Assembly: GCA_000507305.1 (NCBI GenBank)
Contig: DF239097.1
Coordinates: 268,293 to 332,292 of the forward strand
Origin: Breviolum minutum Mf 1.05b.01
Taxonomy: Eukaryota > Sar > Dinophyceae > Suessiales > Symbiodiniaceae
DNA: 64,000 nucleotides
Direction: 5' to 3'
The position numbers were made by a program, and so were the translations under genes. How positions within the stretch are numbered: the stretch's first letter is position 1; the number at the start of each line of letters is the position of its first letter. This document shows, in pieces, positions 1 through 12,770 of the stretch. The notes beneath the pieces were generated by a model. The model had not been told where the DNA came from, searched no databases, and saw nothing but the letters and a program-made list of their open reading frames with translations.

Positions 1-1483
1 TTGCTGAAGGTTCTGACATGTTACGTTATTGCGTCCGTGAAGCCGCTTGCTGGCGATCGAAAATTCACTCCCTTTGTCTCCTGCCAGGTTAATACCGCTA
101 TTCGCTTTCTCTGCCCATTTCTCACCATACACGAGGCCAATGAATCAATGAAAAACATTACAAAACACGAAAACAACCAAAGCTCTGGCAGCTTTGTTCC
201 TCCAAAAATGTAGCACAATATTTCACAACACTACCTGGGCTCAAGAACGTCATGGCTTGGCAACCAAAGAAACATAAATGCGTTGGCCACCCAAAAAATT
301 GTGAGGATTATATGATTTAAAATCTTTGTCGTTTGGGCCCTGCCTTCATGGGAGATGACTGCGGTGGATGTAGGTTTCTGGGTTCGATGCTGCCACAAGG
401 TTTTCGCACTCAGTTCTTTTAAGTTTTCGCATTATTTTCAGGTGCTGACACTAGCCGTGCTGTACATATGTAGGGTAAATGTCGTTTCGTTCAGCCTGTG
501 CCCGAAACGGGCGGCCTGCGGGCCTTCAGGCACAACTCTTTTCTACCCTTCTGCTTGGAACAAGTTGTCCAACGTCGCATACACGGTTGACCGTTGACCG
601 TTCACCGTACCGAAGTTGTTTTCTTCTTCCAAGGGCTGAGACGAGTGGACCAAAGAAATCAAACCCCAAAGCACGTCACCTACACGCTGTTTAACATTGA
701 CATTTGGGGACGGGTCTCATTCCAATTTTTTCCTCAGACTCATGGTTTGAATATTTGTCCATCTACGGTAGGACAGTGGATCTCTGTAGCCCCAGCTCCA
801 TAACGTGCTGCTGGTGTCACAATCGCATGGAAAAAAAAATCAGATTACTCTTCGCTCCATCCACCACTTTTTTCGATGTCGAACGGAACGCATCGGAAGT
901 ACAAACGTTTTTTCATCGTCTTGGTTCGTGTAATCCTGTGCCGGCATTCTACTTTGCTCGTAGTGGTGGATGGCGGTGTCGACTGCGAGCTCTAACTGCG
1001 GCGGCCATCTTCCCTGTGAATGGAGTGTATGTTGACTCGTGCCCCTGCTTCCCGACAGGCATGGGCTCCTTGGTGGGGAAGGTGTTGTCCAGGCGGGGTC
1101 AGATGCTTGTTTCGAAGCTAGTATGGCATATGTGTGCTGTCCCATGCTTGCATAGCTAGCTTTGCCCGACACACGCAATTTAGCTGGATTGGATAAGGAT
1201 GCTGGTTGTGGGGCCCGCGTCGATGAGCTTTCAAAAGCTGGCTGACACATGCTGACACAATGATGTTCGGAAGGAACATGCGGAAGCTGTAGGTACATCT
1301 GGGCTGGAATAGTACTGTGAGGGCTGAGGCTGTTTGAAGAATTTGCTGTGCTCTATTCGTAGGACTTGATGCTGGTGTTGGTTCCGCTGTTAATTAGCAA
1401 CAAGAAGTGCAACCCGAGTACGGGCCCAGGCATAAATGTCTAAGGCGGCATACATTTTGTTCTCGCAGGTCATTTCACGCGTT
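1..1483. other. No supported gene; open frames on both strands
   Basis: I see no convincing gene in 1-839. Between 704 and 1298 both strands stay open for about 150 codons (plus 704-1159, minus 840-1298) because the stretch is relatively GC-rich. Neither translation shows a recognisable motif, and neither has splice signals that would decide between them. I leave this stretch unassigned. Confidence 0.3.
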
Positions 1484-1840
1484 TCACCGGACACTCTCAG
1501 ACATTCGCGATGCCATTTGCATCCTTATGGGCAGTAGGGATTTGACGGGCGGCGTGCTGTGATGGCTGACCTGAAAGCGTTGGTCCTTGGAAGGGCTGGA
1601 GTGTTCCAAGCCTCTACCTGCGCCAGCATTTCCAAGGCTGTCGTTTTCTGCCACAAACTTCGATTTGCCTCGCCTCAAATGGAAGAGGTCAGGGAATGTC
1701 CGTTTTTTTCCAACGTCTTGCGGGCCTTGCGTCGGAGTAGCGTCCAGCTCTGGTGCGACTTCCGCCCAATGACTTTCCCCGTTGCCATACACCGCAAACC
1801 AGGGGCTCAAGCAGGACACTTCCTTATCGTACGCAAGCAC
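1484..1840 (-). CDS. Possible exon of unknown gene
   Basis: An open minus-strand frame of 118 codons with a charged, non-repetitive composition, for example the segment GNGESHWAEVAPELDA. Its third codon positions are mostly C or G, as in the better exons of this window. The plus strand is also open here (1559-1942), so the call is weak. The strand is preferred because every well-supported gene in the window is on minus. No family recognised. It may be one exon of a larger gene whose other exons I cannot place. Confidence 0.25.
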   Translation of the reverse strand: MLAYDKEVSCLSPWFAVYGNGESHWAEVAPELDATPTQGPQDVGKKRTFPDLFHLRRGKSKFVAENDSLGNAGAGRGLEHSSPSKDQRFQVSHHSTPPVKSLLPIRMQMASRMSESVR

Positions 1841-1942
1841 GGATGGAAAGGCACGCTGTTGCTGTGTTCACCGCACATGGTGAACCCGCAAATACATGCA
1901 AACTCTAATAATCGTGACAATGTGTCGCGCCTAGTGACTTAG

Positions 1943-3065
1943 TGCGTTCAATTATATTTGCGAGACTTTTCAAGAGTCGAGTTTCTTCAGAGCATTTGCT
2001 TCGAACATCATATTGCTCAAAAATTAACGACGGTGAACGGTCAGCCCGGCATGCCCCTTTCATTGACAGCCGTCAGCTGCCGGCTATGATCAAGAAGAAA
2101 ATCGATCAATGCCCTGAGCTAGTCGTTCTGACCCTCCGTCGGGCAAAGTGGATGCTTCCCTAATGATGGCTGGGATGCTATCGAAGACTATCAGGACTTC
2201 TCCGTGCAACCCGACCGGCAAAACAGTCCTTGCCATTAAGGACCTTTGCAACGTACGGTATGTCAATTGATCACAGTTGACCAGTTGATCAGAATATTAT
2301 GATTGTAGATCACTCGGAGGATATCCTGTGTAAGGCGCTTCCGTTTCCAGAGCAAGTTGTTCCATTGGCATATATTGTGGCAGCACATGCCTGCAAGAAA
2401 GCGACAAACTTGCTGTATCTTGCTGTTGTGGATGCGCTATTGTGTATCAGTCCAGCCACACCAGAACATGATCTTATTTTCATATATTTTCGGGAAAAGA
2501 CCAAGTGACCACCTACAGTGCCCCAACCGTTGTGTCGAAAAGAGTGTGGTTGGCAGCGTCGCTCAAGCAGCAACAGGGGCGGTCGTTCTATGCAATAAAC
2601 GTTTTGCTGTACGACAGGACCGCCGCCTTTTTCACCCGCATAAAGCCTTTCAATTGCTTGTTTTAGAGTTTGTCATCGCGCTATTTATACTGTACAAAAT
2701 GGTGATTTGAAGTCAATTAGTCACAGGTACAGTGACTGACCGAGAGGGAAAGAGATGGAAAGAGGACGTGGCTACCCAAAACATAGAGGATACTTCAGGG
2801 AGGATCCTGTGGTGCCATTGATCTATACAAGGTAAAAAGATGTAAAAAGCATTCACAATCAGTTAAAAGATGTGTTAAAAGCAACATTCCATGTGAGGGG
2901 GCTACGAAGCATCGAGCCATGGTGCGGGATTGGTGGCTGTGTGCACATCTCAACCGCTGGCAACTTCCAAGGCAACCGGATGGAACCCGTGACTATTGGA
3001 AGGATAGATCCAAAGGAGAACAACCTTTTGGAATGATCTGATGTTCCGTTGTGGTTCTACAACAG
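1943..3065. other. No gene seen
   Basis: Short overlapping frames only, no recognisable motif, repeat or RNA gene. Confidence 0.4.
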
Positions 3066-3311
3066 CTATTCCTTTGGCCACTCGGCAGTTCTACGTACAT
3101 TGAAGTAGTTTAAAGCAGCGGTTCTTTCTGATTGACTGAACATCGACGTACTCATTCGCTGCTCGCGCCCTGCCCCCTGATTCCTTTCATCATGAGGCTC
3201 TTGCAATGGATTCTGCTCGCCGATTGTGGCCATGTCTCGTGAGTCGAAAGCGTTTCCTGATGGTCTCGATATTGGTTCCGGGGTCCGGGTCTTGTTGTTA
3301 GACCATTGCAA
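3066..3311 (-). CDS. Possible exon of unknown gene
   Basis: Open minus-strand frame of 81 codons, polar and charged throughout (for example RTPEPISRPSGNAFDSRD), more protein-like than its neighbours in other frames. No domain recognised. Without a neighbouring exon I cannot give splice boundaries, so the limits are those of the open frame. Confidence 0.22.
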   Translation of the reverse strand: MQWSNNKTRTPEPISRPSGNAFDSRDMATIGEQNPLQEPHDERNQGAGREQRMSTSMFSQSERTAALNYFNVRRTAEWPKE

Positions 3312-4929
3312 TGGGATCTAAGATGGTATGTGTCATAGTATAGCAGGCATCATGTGTCAATTCGGTTCGGTGCAATACAAACAATCGTTGCTGGCATCAC
3401 TGCTTACACACAATCTTCTTCCATGCGCAGAGCGGCGGTGTTCAGCCTTTGGAAAAGTTACATTAAGACAGGCGCAGCGCTCAATCCAAGATCGATAATT
3501 GGTGACTGCACTGAATCGTACGGGCTGTCTTCATAGGAAGCTTGCTTCCAAGCGCATCCCGCTGAGCGCAAATACGAAATGAATCCGTAAATTCTCTATA
3601 CCGACTAGTGAATCCAGTCAAAGGTGCTGGGCGCGGGCACAAAAAGGATCATTGCAAAGAGGTTTGGAGCGCTGCTTTCCTTTTTCTCACCGGGTTTTGT
3701 GCCATGTCTTGCTTCAATTAACAATATCATTCAAATGAATCACACGGGCGAAAAGGACATGAAATCAGCACGGATGATGATTGATGATGGATTGTAATGA
3801 CCATGTTGTTGAAAACCATGGTTTTGGTTTTGTAAGAGGCACTTCTTTGAATGTCCTTATCTACCCCTTTGAGGTTCCAATTGTCGGCCATTTCCAGCTG
3901 TCTAAGTTCTTCACAGGGTCAACCATGACAAAACCGTAGGAAAAGAAATGTCCACAATATATTGGTGATGTGAGTGACTGAGTTTGTGCTTATTTCAATC
4001 AAGCATTTTCATTAACCAATACAACCCAAACACTGGCTGGAAGGCAAGGAAGGACGTGTTGCGTCGGATTGTGAACACAACAGCAGCAGTTCACATGCTG
4101 AAGCATCACTTGGAATTCAAATAACTGCTCAGCATGCAGCTGCTAAGGAGAGTGGTCACACGTTTTGTGTAACCTTCCTCTCTGAGTTGAAAATTTGCAC
4201 ATCAGCCCGGTTTTCAAGGCGATGTGTAGGAATCGGCAACCACATCTGGCTGCAAGTGATAAGTAAACACGGATGCATCATATATCAAATCAGTGTTAGA
4301 GAGAGAGAGAGCAACCACGGCTTAGGAAGGACTGGATGCTCATCCATCTAGCAGCTTTGCAAATACATTGTCCTTGCCCTGAGAAAAAACATATGCCAAC
4401 TTCACCAGGATAGCCTTGGTAAAGCTGGAAACAAGCAAACAGCTCCTATCAGCTCCGACGACGACTTTTGAGGCGACAACGCTCACCCTGGCACTCCAGA
4501 TTCCAAAAATAAAGTGAGCCTAAGAGTTGAAAAATGGTGAAAAGAGTCTGAAAGAGTCTCAAAATTCGCTCCAGTGATGGTCCATGTAAATCATTGAAAA
4601 CTGAGGTACCAGACTGCTCTTTCAAAATGGCGATATGAAAACCACGCCGCTTTTCAAGCTCCTGAAAGTGGGAGGTCTGCTTTTGGCTCTTCCTATCATC
4701 CCTTTACCACCCAGTTCTCAAATGAAGACTAGAAAAAGAAGGACCTTGGAAATTTCGTCAGATTCTGTAAACTGCCAAGAACAATGGCAGTTGTATTTTT
4801 TGGGGGCATGTTATGCCCTTTCCAGCCATGAAATTGCTGGAAGACCCGACGTCATCTCATCCAGGCCTCCATGGTGATGTCACTGCCACGGCGTCCAAAG
4901 AGGGAAGCGAATCCTGCAGAAGGCTGCTG
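3312..4929. other. No gene seen
   Basis: AT-rich stretch with short frames. There is a small GA run near 4301-4312. I see no exon that I would defend. Confidence 0.4.
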
Positions 4930-5337
4930 CTAAATCGTGGACGGATTGGTATGCTGGGAAAGCAATGCCCAAATGCCCATGCTGGCGTGCCTTCTATACC
5001 CATGTCTCGGATTTCTTTCATCCAACCTCATTGACAGGCCGGACGTGCCGGGCATCACATCGAAAGTGGAGAGCATCCTTCGAACTTCGATCGAAACACA
5101 GGAACCCATTGGGTACAACAAAGATCTGTTTGCATGAGGTTCGCATCCAGAACATGTAAAGCCAGCTGAGCAGCGAAGGAAGGTCGTAAATGGCACTGGT
5201 TCTTGAGACTCCTGTGAAACAAAGGCAAGTGTCTCGCCGCTCAGAAACACTTGTTGTATGTAGTTGCTTCTCAAAGGAGCAGAACCAACATCCCTCAAAA
5301 CAATATCAATACAGAAAGCTAATATAGCGGCCTCCAT
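4930..5337 (-). CDS. Weak open frame
   Basis: A 135-codon minus-strand open frame with several cysteines (for example FLRCSAGFTCSGCEP). The opposite strand is also partly open, no family is recognised, and there is no clear splice context. It is listed because the length is above what is usual for this base composition. Confidence 0.2.
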   Translation of the reverse strand: MEAAILAFCIDIVLRDVGSAPLRSNYIQQVFLSGETLAFVSQESQEPVPFTTFLRCSAGFTCSGCEPHANRSLLYPMGSCVSIEVRRMLSTFDVMPGTSGLSMRLDERNPRHGYRRHASMGIWALLSQHTNPSTI

Positions 5338-5527
5338 AAGCCCATGCCTAGCTCAATTGAAAACAGGTTCAATTGAAGGAATCGCCTTAATTTCTCGACC
5401 TTTGGCGTCCACTGGTCGCAACAAAGTACCTGAGCAAAACGAGTTTGAACATAGGAGAAAGTGCATCAAATAGCAGTATCCACAACTCAAGAAGAAAGCA
5501 AAAAAAACTCACAAGTGGCAAACAGAA

Positions 5528-5558
5528 GATGGCAAAAGATGGCAAAAGATGGCAAAAG
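5528..5558. repeat. Short tandem repeat, 10-bp unit x3
   Basis: Three direct copies of GATGGCAAAA lie downstream (on the minus strand) of the unknown gene that ends at 5633. Confidence 0.8.
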
Positions 5559-5632
5559 TATGCCAAGGTCATCAAATCATCAGTATGCAAATGTCAAACA
5601 TCCTACCAGGTTCTCCCTTTTGTGTGTCAATG

Positions 5633-7990
5633 CTAAAAATCGTCCAAGGCTCGAAGTTTCTGCATATCTTCCTCTGCCAGGGTTTGTTGTGTGACACGTT
5701 GAAGCAGTTCCTGTCGCGTGCAAAGTGCATTGCAAATGATATCAAGTTTTTCATCTATGTTTACCCATTTAAGTAAGATAGCTGAGATAAACTGTGCAGC
5801 ATCTGAATTTCCAATATAAATTCTGGCAAGCTTCAAGCAGTGTTGCTACTATAATCTTCCAAAATATACCTTGAAACCTTCTCAAACGGTCCTGCATTGC
5901 ATCCAAGTTGACCTGACAAGGCAGATCCCCATGATCTTCTCAGTTGTTCAGGTATCAATTTCACCATGCTTCACAAGGTCAGAATGTTTCTTCCTTCATA
6001 AAGGATGCTATGAAGATCTGAACAAAATGCCCTACTAGGTTCTAAATTTAAGTGAGATAAAATCCAGGGTAGCCAAATGACAAACAAGTGCTACAGACTC
6101 TACAGGGTTCAGTCTGTAAAATAAACTGGTGAGACCCTTTAGGTTGTGTTCCAAATGACTTCGGTTTCAATGTTACACACAAATGTCAAGGTCCAGTGTG
6201 TCATCAATAAAGTCATAAAGGTCCAAAGCCTTGCTGCCACTCATCGAGATCTTCAATGCACAAAAGCTGCCATGGAGTTCTCTCATATCCTCACACAGGG
6301 CTGAACTAAATCCTACAACTTTAATTACCAAGACTTGACATATTTGGATTCTCACATTCAATGGGCAAAAAGGGTCAACACTAATATCAACACAAAGGAT
6401 ACAACAAACATCAAATGTCAGAAATTGGACTGACCTCCACCTGTAAAACACCGTAGTGGGCAGATTGGATGACCTGCGGCGTCAGGCCCTTTGCACATCT
6501 TTACATCTTCGCAAAAACACGCAAACCAAATCTGTTTGACGCTTTCTGGATGTTTTTTCAATCTTGCCTTGAAAATTTTTCTTAATAACAGTTTGCTACA
6601 TTCTTCCTGTTTCTGCCGGTCAAATCCTGTTCAAATTGGTTCCCTCCACGATTTTTGAAGATGCTTTTGCAAGAGCCTTGCTCTCGCGTTCTGGCCTGAC
6701 ACTCTGCCTGGAACTCCTGCAATCTGCTCTCCTTCTCTGCATCCCGCAGCGCTCTGCTGGCGATTCCTCGAGCAAAATCTATGAAGAAATAGCAGCTTAG
6801 CATGTCTACTTTTGGATTTTTTTCATGATTTTAGAATTTCAAAACCATTTCAAAGCATTTTTCTTGTCCCTACATCCTGGAATCCTTAATCATTTCTGGC
6901 GCATGAACCCACCGTTTCTTTCCACTCAACACTTCGGGGCGCCCTGCGCAAAAAGTCACGAAAGGTCAAGTGAGCTCCCACACCCGCCCTGGCAATGTGG
7001 GACGCGTCATCGTCGCGAAACACCCATCCTTTGGGTGGATTTAATATAATGACTATTCACCTCCTACCAACATCAAACATCATCAAACATCTTTCTTGAA
7101 CTATACTATCATATCTAAAATCCTAAGATTTCATCAGCCAATACCTATGGGCCCCAAGTCTTCCCAAAGTCTTCCACTCGCCTGGTGTTTGGTGGAGGTG
7201 CCCAAGATTCACGGCGAGAGATCTCCACGGGCGACTTACGATGTTCCTGGCGCCACTTTTTCGGTGTTGTAAAGGCTCAGCCGGTTCTTTAATCAACGAC
7301 TGCCAACAAACATGCAAAATATGTGATATGTCATGTGATTTGTGTATATATGTGTATGTATTATATATACAGTAATATACATATATTCAAGACTTCATGT
7401 ATACATGTATGGATACTCTCGGTATATTCATGGACCGTGATGGAGTATTGAAAATGATGATCTCCGAAAATAATATATCTTTTCAATTTTGGAGCTCATA
7501 TCTTCATCTTCCGATCTCCAAAGGTTGCTCTCCTTCCGTGCCAAGATCTCTTTGGTAATTCGAGCAAGCCAACGTTGCCTCACCAACAGCAGATGATCTG
7601 GCTTGCGTGTACGCCGCTGCATCTCCTTTTTTCTTGTTTTTTCCGCTTGCTTTTCAAAAAAAGGGTCTGTTGTCTAAATCTGTTTGCCACAATTTCTTGA
7701 TATGCCCCACCCCATACCCCCACCCCAGGTTATCTGCTTTGTCTTGTGACATGTCTATTACCTCTTGAAGTGAGATTGCTTTGTTTTGACCATATCCTAC
7801 ACAAATGTTCGTTCTTGCCATGTAATTTGTTCCACTCTTCCACATCATTGTAGATCGTTCGCATCCTCCAAACCCTTCTCTTCAAAACAAATCCTTCTGT
7901 CGTCTGTCTACTATGTGCTTCGTCGTCCACCTCTTCCCCTTTTGACTGTTCTTCTTTGTCTTTCTATATTCATTCTCGAAGTCTCTTCTT
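5633..7990 (-). CDS. Multi-exon gene, charged helical protein, function unknown
   Basis: Minus-strand exons, 5' to 3': about 7805-7955 (contains RTIYNDVEEWNKLHG), about 7730-7805 (ISLQEVIDMSQDKADN), about 7460-7675 (starts after a TAG acceptor, contains RQRWLARITKEILARKE), about 7130-7280 (basic, PVEISRRESWAPPPN), about 6670-6790 (ALRDAEKESRLQEFQAEC, ending at a GC donor), about 6180-6310 (SMSGSKALDLYDFIDD), about 5868-5915 (NLDAMQDRLRRFQ, then a clean GT donor) and a last exon about 5633-5840 ending ...MQKLRALDDF-stop. The protein is rich in K, R and E and looks largely helical or coiled-coil. I recognise no family. The start codon is not found, and upstream exons may include those listed for 8.7-12.4 kb, so this could be the 3' half of one long gene. 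Confidence 0.55.
7320..7425. repeat. AT-rich TA/TG dinucleotide tract
   Basis: Imperfect TATA/TGTA repeats, apparently inside an intron of the surrounding minus-strand gene. Confidence 0.7.
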
Positions 7991-8000
7991 CAAAGAGCTT

Positions 8001-8719
8001 AGATCTTTAAAGCCTTAATTTCATCCGATGTTGTGTGAAAAAACCGCTGCTTCTTGGGGCCTAGTCTTTACCATCCTCAACTCCTCAACCTTTAACTTGG
8101 AACCATGGTTTTGGAATTATTACTCATTAAACTGTTTCTCCCATCTTGCTCTCATCTTGTTTCGTCCTTCAATGATTTACTCACTAATCTTCCTATATCA
8201 AATGTTACCACTGTTATATAATATCAAATACTATACGTTGACATTTTTTGTTTAGATCTTTTTCACTTTATTGTTCGGTTTCTTTTTTGGATACATTGTC
8301 TCTATCAAACCTTTACAAGTGGATAATCTAAGGCAGTCCCCAACTGCACGGGGATACGGCGGACACTGTTGAAAAGCCCATTAAACAACCCACTTCGTAA
8401 GGGAACCCTTCACTACGCCTTCGGAGAAAAACATTGAGAAAAAAACTGTGAAGCAACTTCCAGAAATGGTGGATTGGATAATTAGATACTTCATGCCCTT
8501 TCATGTTTTTTAAATCTGATTAATCTAGATCTATATACTCATCCTGTCGTGATACGTCACTCTTCAACGTCAACGTCTGCGTCAAAACCTCGGGTGCTGA
8601 CTGGTCAGACGTGTCCATCATAAGCTCTGGAAAGCCCAGGGCTTCAACCGCCTGGGAGCGCTGGGGCCCACATTCGTCCCTCGTCACAGGTGCACGTGTT
8701 GTGGAAATAATCGTATCCT
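8001..8719. other. No exon seen; AT-rich
   Basis: Pyrimidine-rich on the plus strand (purine-rich on minus) with no convincing exon. It is either a long intron or the spacer between two unknown genes. Confidence 0.4.
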
Positions 8720-8723
8720 ATGT

Positions 8724-11700
8724 ATCTGTGGGGAATATCATTTTTCCAAAAACAAAAACAGAAAATCTGTTGTTCACTGATTCACCACCCTTCATTGTCA
8801 AGTCTTGGCCTGGAAAAGGTTCACCACTGGCATTGTATTGGTCGTCTTTGAGGAATGCCTCCTGCACCGGGAAATCCATTGACTAAACTGCATCACTTTA
8901 GCCACCTTGGCAACCACAGTCATCGACTTGGTGTGCCTGAAACTCTCTTTCACGAGGTTCAAATCCCACTCAGACCACAGCACCTATCGGTTGCATGAAC
9001 ACAGGAGCACCCCACCAAAGCAGCAACCCGTCTGGTCTCAAGTTGACATTTGCTGCAGTGACTCAACGGCAGTTGAGTTGAAGTGTGGTATGAGTTCCCA
9101 ACATCAGGTTCCTCCATTTCGGCTTCCTCCAAAGCATGCTTCACCAGCTCCTTCCAAGAATAGAACTGGGCTTTGTTTTCTCAAACCAAAACATAGATTA
9201 TCCAAGGACACTTCGACTGGTACCAGTAGGCATACTGGACTGTTTTACGATTGCTTTCCAGCATGCAATCAAGGGACTTCTAGAAACAGAAAGCCACTTT
9301 CGAATTTAGAAATAGAGGTTTCTAGACTTTTTCTGTTTCTTGCGCACTTCCAAGGTTCTAGCTGGTTTTACATGTTTCCTAATAAATACCTTCTTGAATC
9401 GGACCGGATCCCCCCAGAAAACCCCCGCTCCAGAAAGTCTCGTAGGTTCTGGAAGCAAAGCCTCTCAGGTGGAGGGACCTGGTGCCGGTTTTTGTGCTCC
9501 GGTTTTCGTTCAGAAGAATCTTTTGGACTAGAGATGATTGGTTGTCTTAGTGGTACTATCCAAGAATCTATGACATCTAACATGATTATAATAGAATCAG
9601 AATCTGTCCATCATGGACCACTTGACAGTGCAAAGAGCCCTTGACCACAATGGCCTCCAGCACCAGTTGCAAGACTTTTGGTGGCCAACCCAGCAGATAT
9701 CGCAAGACCTCACCCGCACCAGTGCAAAAGAGTGTCTTTCCAGAGGCACAAGGTCAGCTTTAGCTGGGGAGGGACCCTTCTTATCCAGGCACAGTAGAAC
9801 ACATGGTACCACATTTTGAGTCTGGCTCGGTGGCAGTGAAAAAAAAAATTGCCTATTTTGCCTGGGGTTGAAGAAAATGCTGCTATATACCCTAGTGCTT
9901 TGCATGCACCTTTGACAAAAACACTGCAAATATCAGAAGTCTTTCCAGAAACCCGTGTTTTTTGCCCATGTTTTGCTCACTTGTTCCAAAAGTGCTGATA
10001 AACACACCATGGTTTTGGTACACCCGAACACCATGACCCCATCTCCAGGTCCAAGGGACATGATTCAGACTCCGAAGGCTGGTGGTACGAAGTGACTCTT
10101 CTTCACGCCAGGATTCGTAGGCTGCAGTGAGTTGATTCAGAACCTTCACTGGGTGACAAAGAAATCGATTTCTGTGGGAAAAAATGCAGCAGAAAAAATC
10201 AACACTTCAATTTTTAGAATTTTTGTGTTCTTCACTCACTTCTTTACATCCAGATGCTTTTAGAGCCATGCAAAAGTCTATTGCTGAATTCCTTCAGCCA
10301 AATTCTCACCTCCACCGGAAACTCGCTTCGCCATTCCTGCGCCGGAAGTGCAAACTGGAATAGCAATTTCCCAAGTGTCCTACCAATTCACCACCAATGG
10401 CCTAGCGCTTTATATGATTTTATATGTATATACCGTAAGTACATCCTGTCAAGACGTTCAATCAGTTGACAAAGTCAGCTCACATGTATATTGTCTTGGT
10501 ATTACGGAATGCGTCCTGTTGGTGAATAGTATGTGAACAGTCTTGATACATCCAAAACTGGCAAAAATCCTGTTGACACATCTGACTCAGCAACTGATTT
10601 TACGACATATTCAACGTTGCTTTCGCGAGCTTTCGCAAGAGAACATTATGACAAACTCTTTCGCAAATCTTTCGCGGCCAGCATTTTAGCTTTCGCGGAG
10701 CCATCTGACATTGACGCCCTTACTACTCAATACATGAGTGGTTTTTGTCGCTGCTCAGTTGCCACTTTCGCAGGTCTGGTGTGCTTTCTCCCCAGCCTCT
10801 GAGCGTAAACGAACTCCTGCAATGAACTGCTCCTTCAGCAAAGAGGCCTTGGTAATGATGCCGGTTGAGCCTGTGATGTTCTCAGGAAGTATGTATCAAG
10901 GAATCTCTGCAATTTTCAATGAACCAACCAAGAATGGCAGCGTTGAATTCGGATTTCTGATGAGTTTGTCTCTGTCGCTTCACCAATCATGTCTCTCAAT
11001 GTGACTTTGGGTATTTCACACTTTTCACGTAGAGGTATCTCGGCTGAGACTTCTGAGATCATGACGTCTGCAGGTTCAGCCTTTCCCTGCAAAGTTCTAT
11101 TCAATGAGTGTTGAGATTGCATTTGAAAAAAGGTATGAATACATGTAGACTCGACCATGTTTTTAGTTCCAGGACTCCACTCATTCATAACAAATGGGTG
11201 GTTCCATAAGAACTCCTTGGTACTCCTTGCTGGCTCAAGTGCACACCTCCTCAATGGCAGGAGGCCGCTCCTCTGGCCTGCATCAAACTTCATCAAAAAT
11301 GCTGGTTCTTTTGGAGACTTCATTGCACCATCTGCACCATCTTGCAGGCCTAGACATCAACTTTGATGCCATGTAGTCACCCTTGGGGGAAAACCGAGGC
11401 TTTCAAGAATTACAAGTTGTCGAGTTGCTCTCGTTTGCTCAGACTGTGACATTCAGCGAGGCCAATTGCCTTGGTCATTTAACAACCACAACCACAAGCG
11501 AAAATGACGAATCTGTTGGAACACCCACACCCTCCAACCGTTCACCGAGTTGACAAACTACTCAACTACTCAACAACATTGGCTCCCCCACTTGTTCTTT
11601 TTCCCCTCTTCTGTTTCCTCCTCACCTGGGAATAAAGAGAATACTGCTCATGAATCGCAGGGAATTTGCTTTTACAAGAGGCTTGCAGAGACATCTTTTT

Positions 11701-12345
11701 AGGTGAATTGACATCAATTGTCGACGCCTGCATCAAACAGCTCCGCAAGGTTCACGTCACCTTGCTTGTCGGGACACAAGAAGAAAGCAAGCAGCAAACG
11801 CATCGTTTGGATTAAACAGTACCAAGTATGATATGATCATTAATCCATATTAATCCTCATCTTTGGTGGAGCGTTCTACTTCACACATACGGCCAGTATC
11901 AAGATGAATTGGGGGAAGATGGTAGGATTATCTGAATCTCAGACTCGGCACAGTCTTGGTGGCTGTGCATGGCTTCGCTGAATTAATTGCTTCGTATCCG
12001 TGGATGCTTTCGAGGTCATACAACCATGTCTTGCCTTGTAAAAATGATGGACTGATGAGAACCATGAGCTTACACTGCAAAGGCAAGTCACTTGAAATGA
12101 CATCTTTTGCAGAGGTGTTGTCTGCCTGAGCATGAGCTACGCATTTGCTGAGCGTTTGGTCACCCTGAATCTGACAGAAAAATGTTTCATGTTTAGCCTT
12201 TGTACATTCTGAAGTAATAACTTTCACCTTCCGACGATTTCACAACGATTCCAGGCTGCGAACCGTCATGAGCTCCGCCCGCTGCAGCGAGTTTCGCCTG
12301 GTCAAAGTCGCAGTCCCGTGCTGCGGATAAATGAGTTTTCCACTT
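8724..12345 (-). CDS. Multi-exon gene of unknown function
   Basis: Exon-like minus-strand blocks, 5' to 3': about 12245-12330 (KLAAAGGAHDGSQPGIVVK, then GGTGAAAG, a likely GT donor), about 11160-11335 (FDAGQRSGLLPLRRCALEP), about 10755-10880 (TKASLLKEQFIAGVRLRSE), about 9960-10150 (LNQLTAAYESWREEESLR), about 9620-9750 (GAGEVLRYLLGWPPKVLQLV), about 9095-9185 (WKELVKHALEEAEMEEPD) and about 8765-8885 (FPVQEAFLKDDQYNASGE). Each is open in one frame with conserved-looking, non-repetitive residues, and several are bounded by AG acceptors. I cannot close every junction, find the start, or name a domain. It may continue into the gene at 5.6-8.0 kb. Confidence 0.45.
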
Positions 12346-12434
12346 AGCAAGTTCACTTCATGCCAAGGAGAAATGTGAACAGAACAACAAATATATATTC
12401 TATATTTAAAAAAGATATACATCTATTTATACAT

Positions 12435-12545
12435 ATATGGATGTTTCCAAAAATAGGGGTACCCCAAAATGGATGGTTTATAATGGAAAACCCTATTAAA
12501 ATGGATGATTTGGGGGTACCATAATTTTCGGAAACACCCATATAA
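12435..12545. mobile_element. 111-bp inverted-repeat (MITE-like) element, copy 1
   Basis: The two ends are imperfect reverse complements over about 40 bp. Both ends read (T)ATATGG(A/G)TGTTTCC inwards and each arm carries GGTACCCC and an ATGGAT block. There is no coding capacity. A shorter relative with the same termini and the same inner GGGTTTTCC and GTACCC blocks lies at 43501-43575. This fits a miniature inverted-repeat transposable element or introner-like element. No target-site duplication could be fixed because the flanks are AT-rich. Confidence 0.6.
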
Positions 12546-12770
12546 TTTAACCACAACTCACCCCACCTGAGGAGAGCCTTCTGCAAGACCATGGCTGGCC
12601 TCGGGCTGCCATAAGGCGTAGAAATGTCTCACCAAGAAATCGAGGAGAATCCTTTTCTCTGAGGCTTCAAGCAGCCTGGGTGGCTCATCAATTCCTCCCA
12701 GAGTTTAAAAAAATTGACATGACCCACATGAGCATTGACATTGACAATGTTTGACAATGCCTTCAAAAAT

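Noticed and set aside
7005..7030. CGCGAAACACCCAT resembling one end of the 12.4/43.5 kb element
   Set aside because: No partner end was found within 200 bp, so it is not counted as a copy; it may be a solo fragment.
8907..9644. 245-codon open frame on the plus strand
   Set aside because: It overlaps minus-strand exon blocks (9095-9185 and 9620-9750) that read better as protein. The plus translation has no motif.
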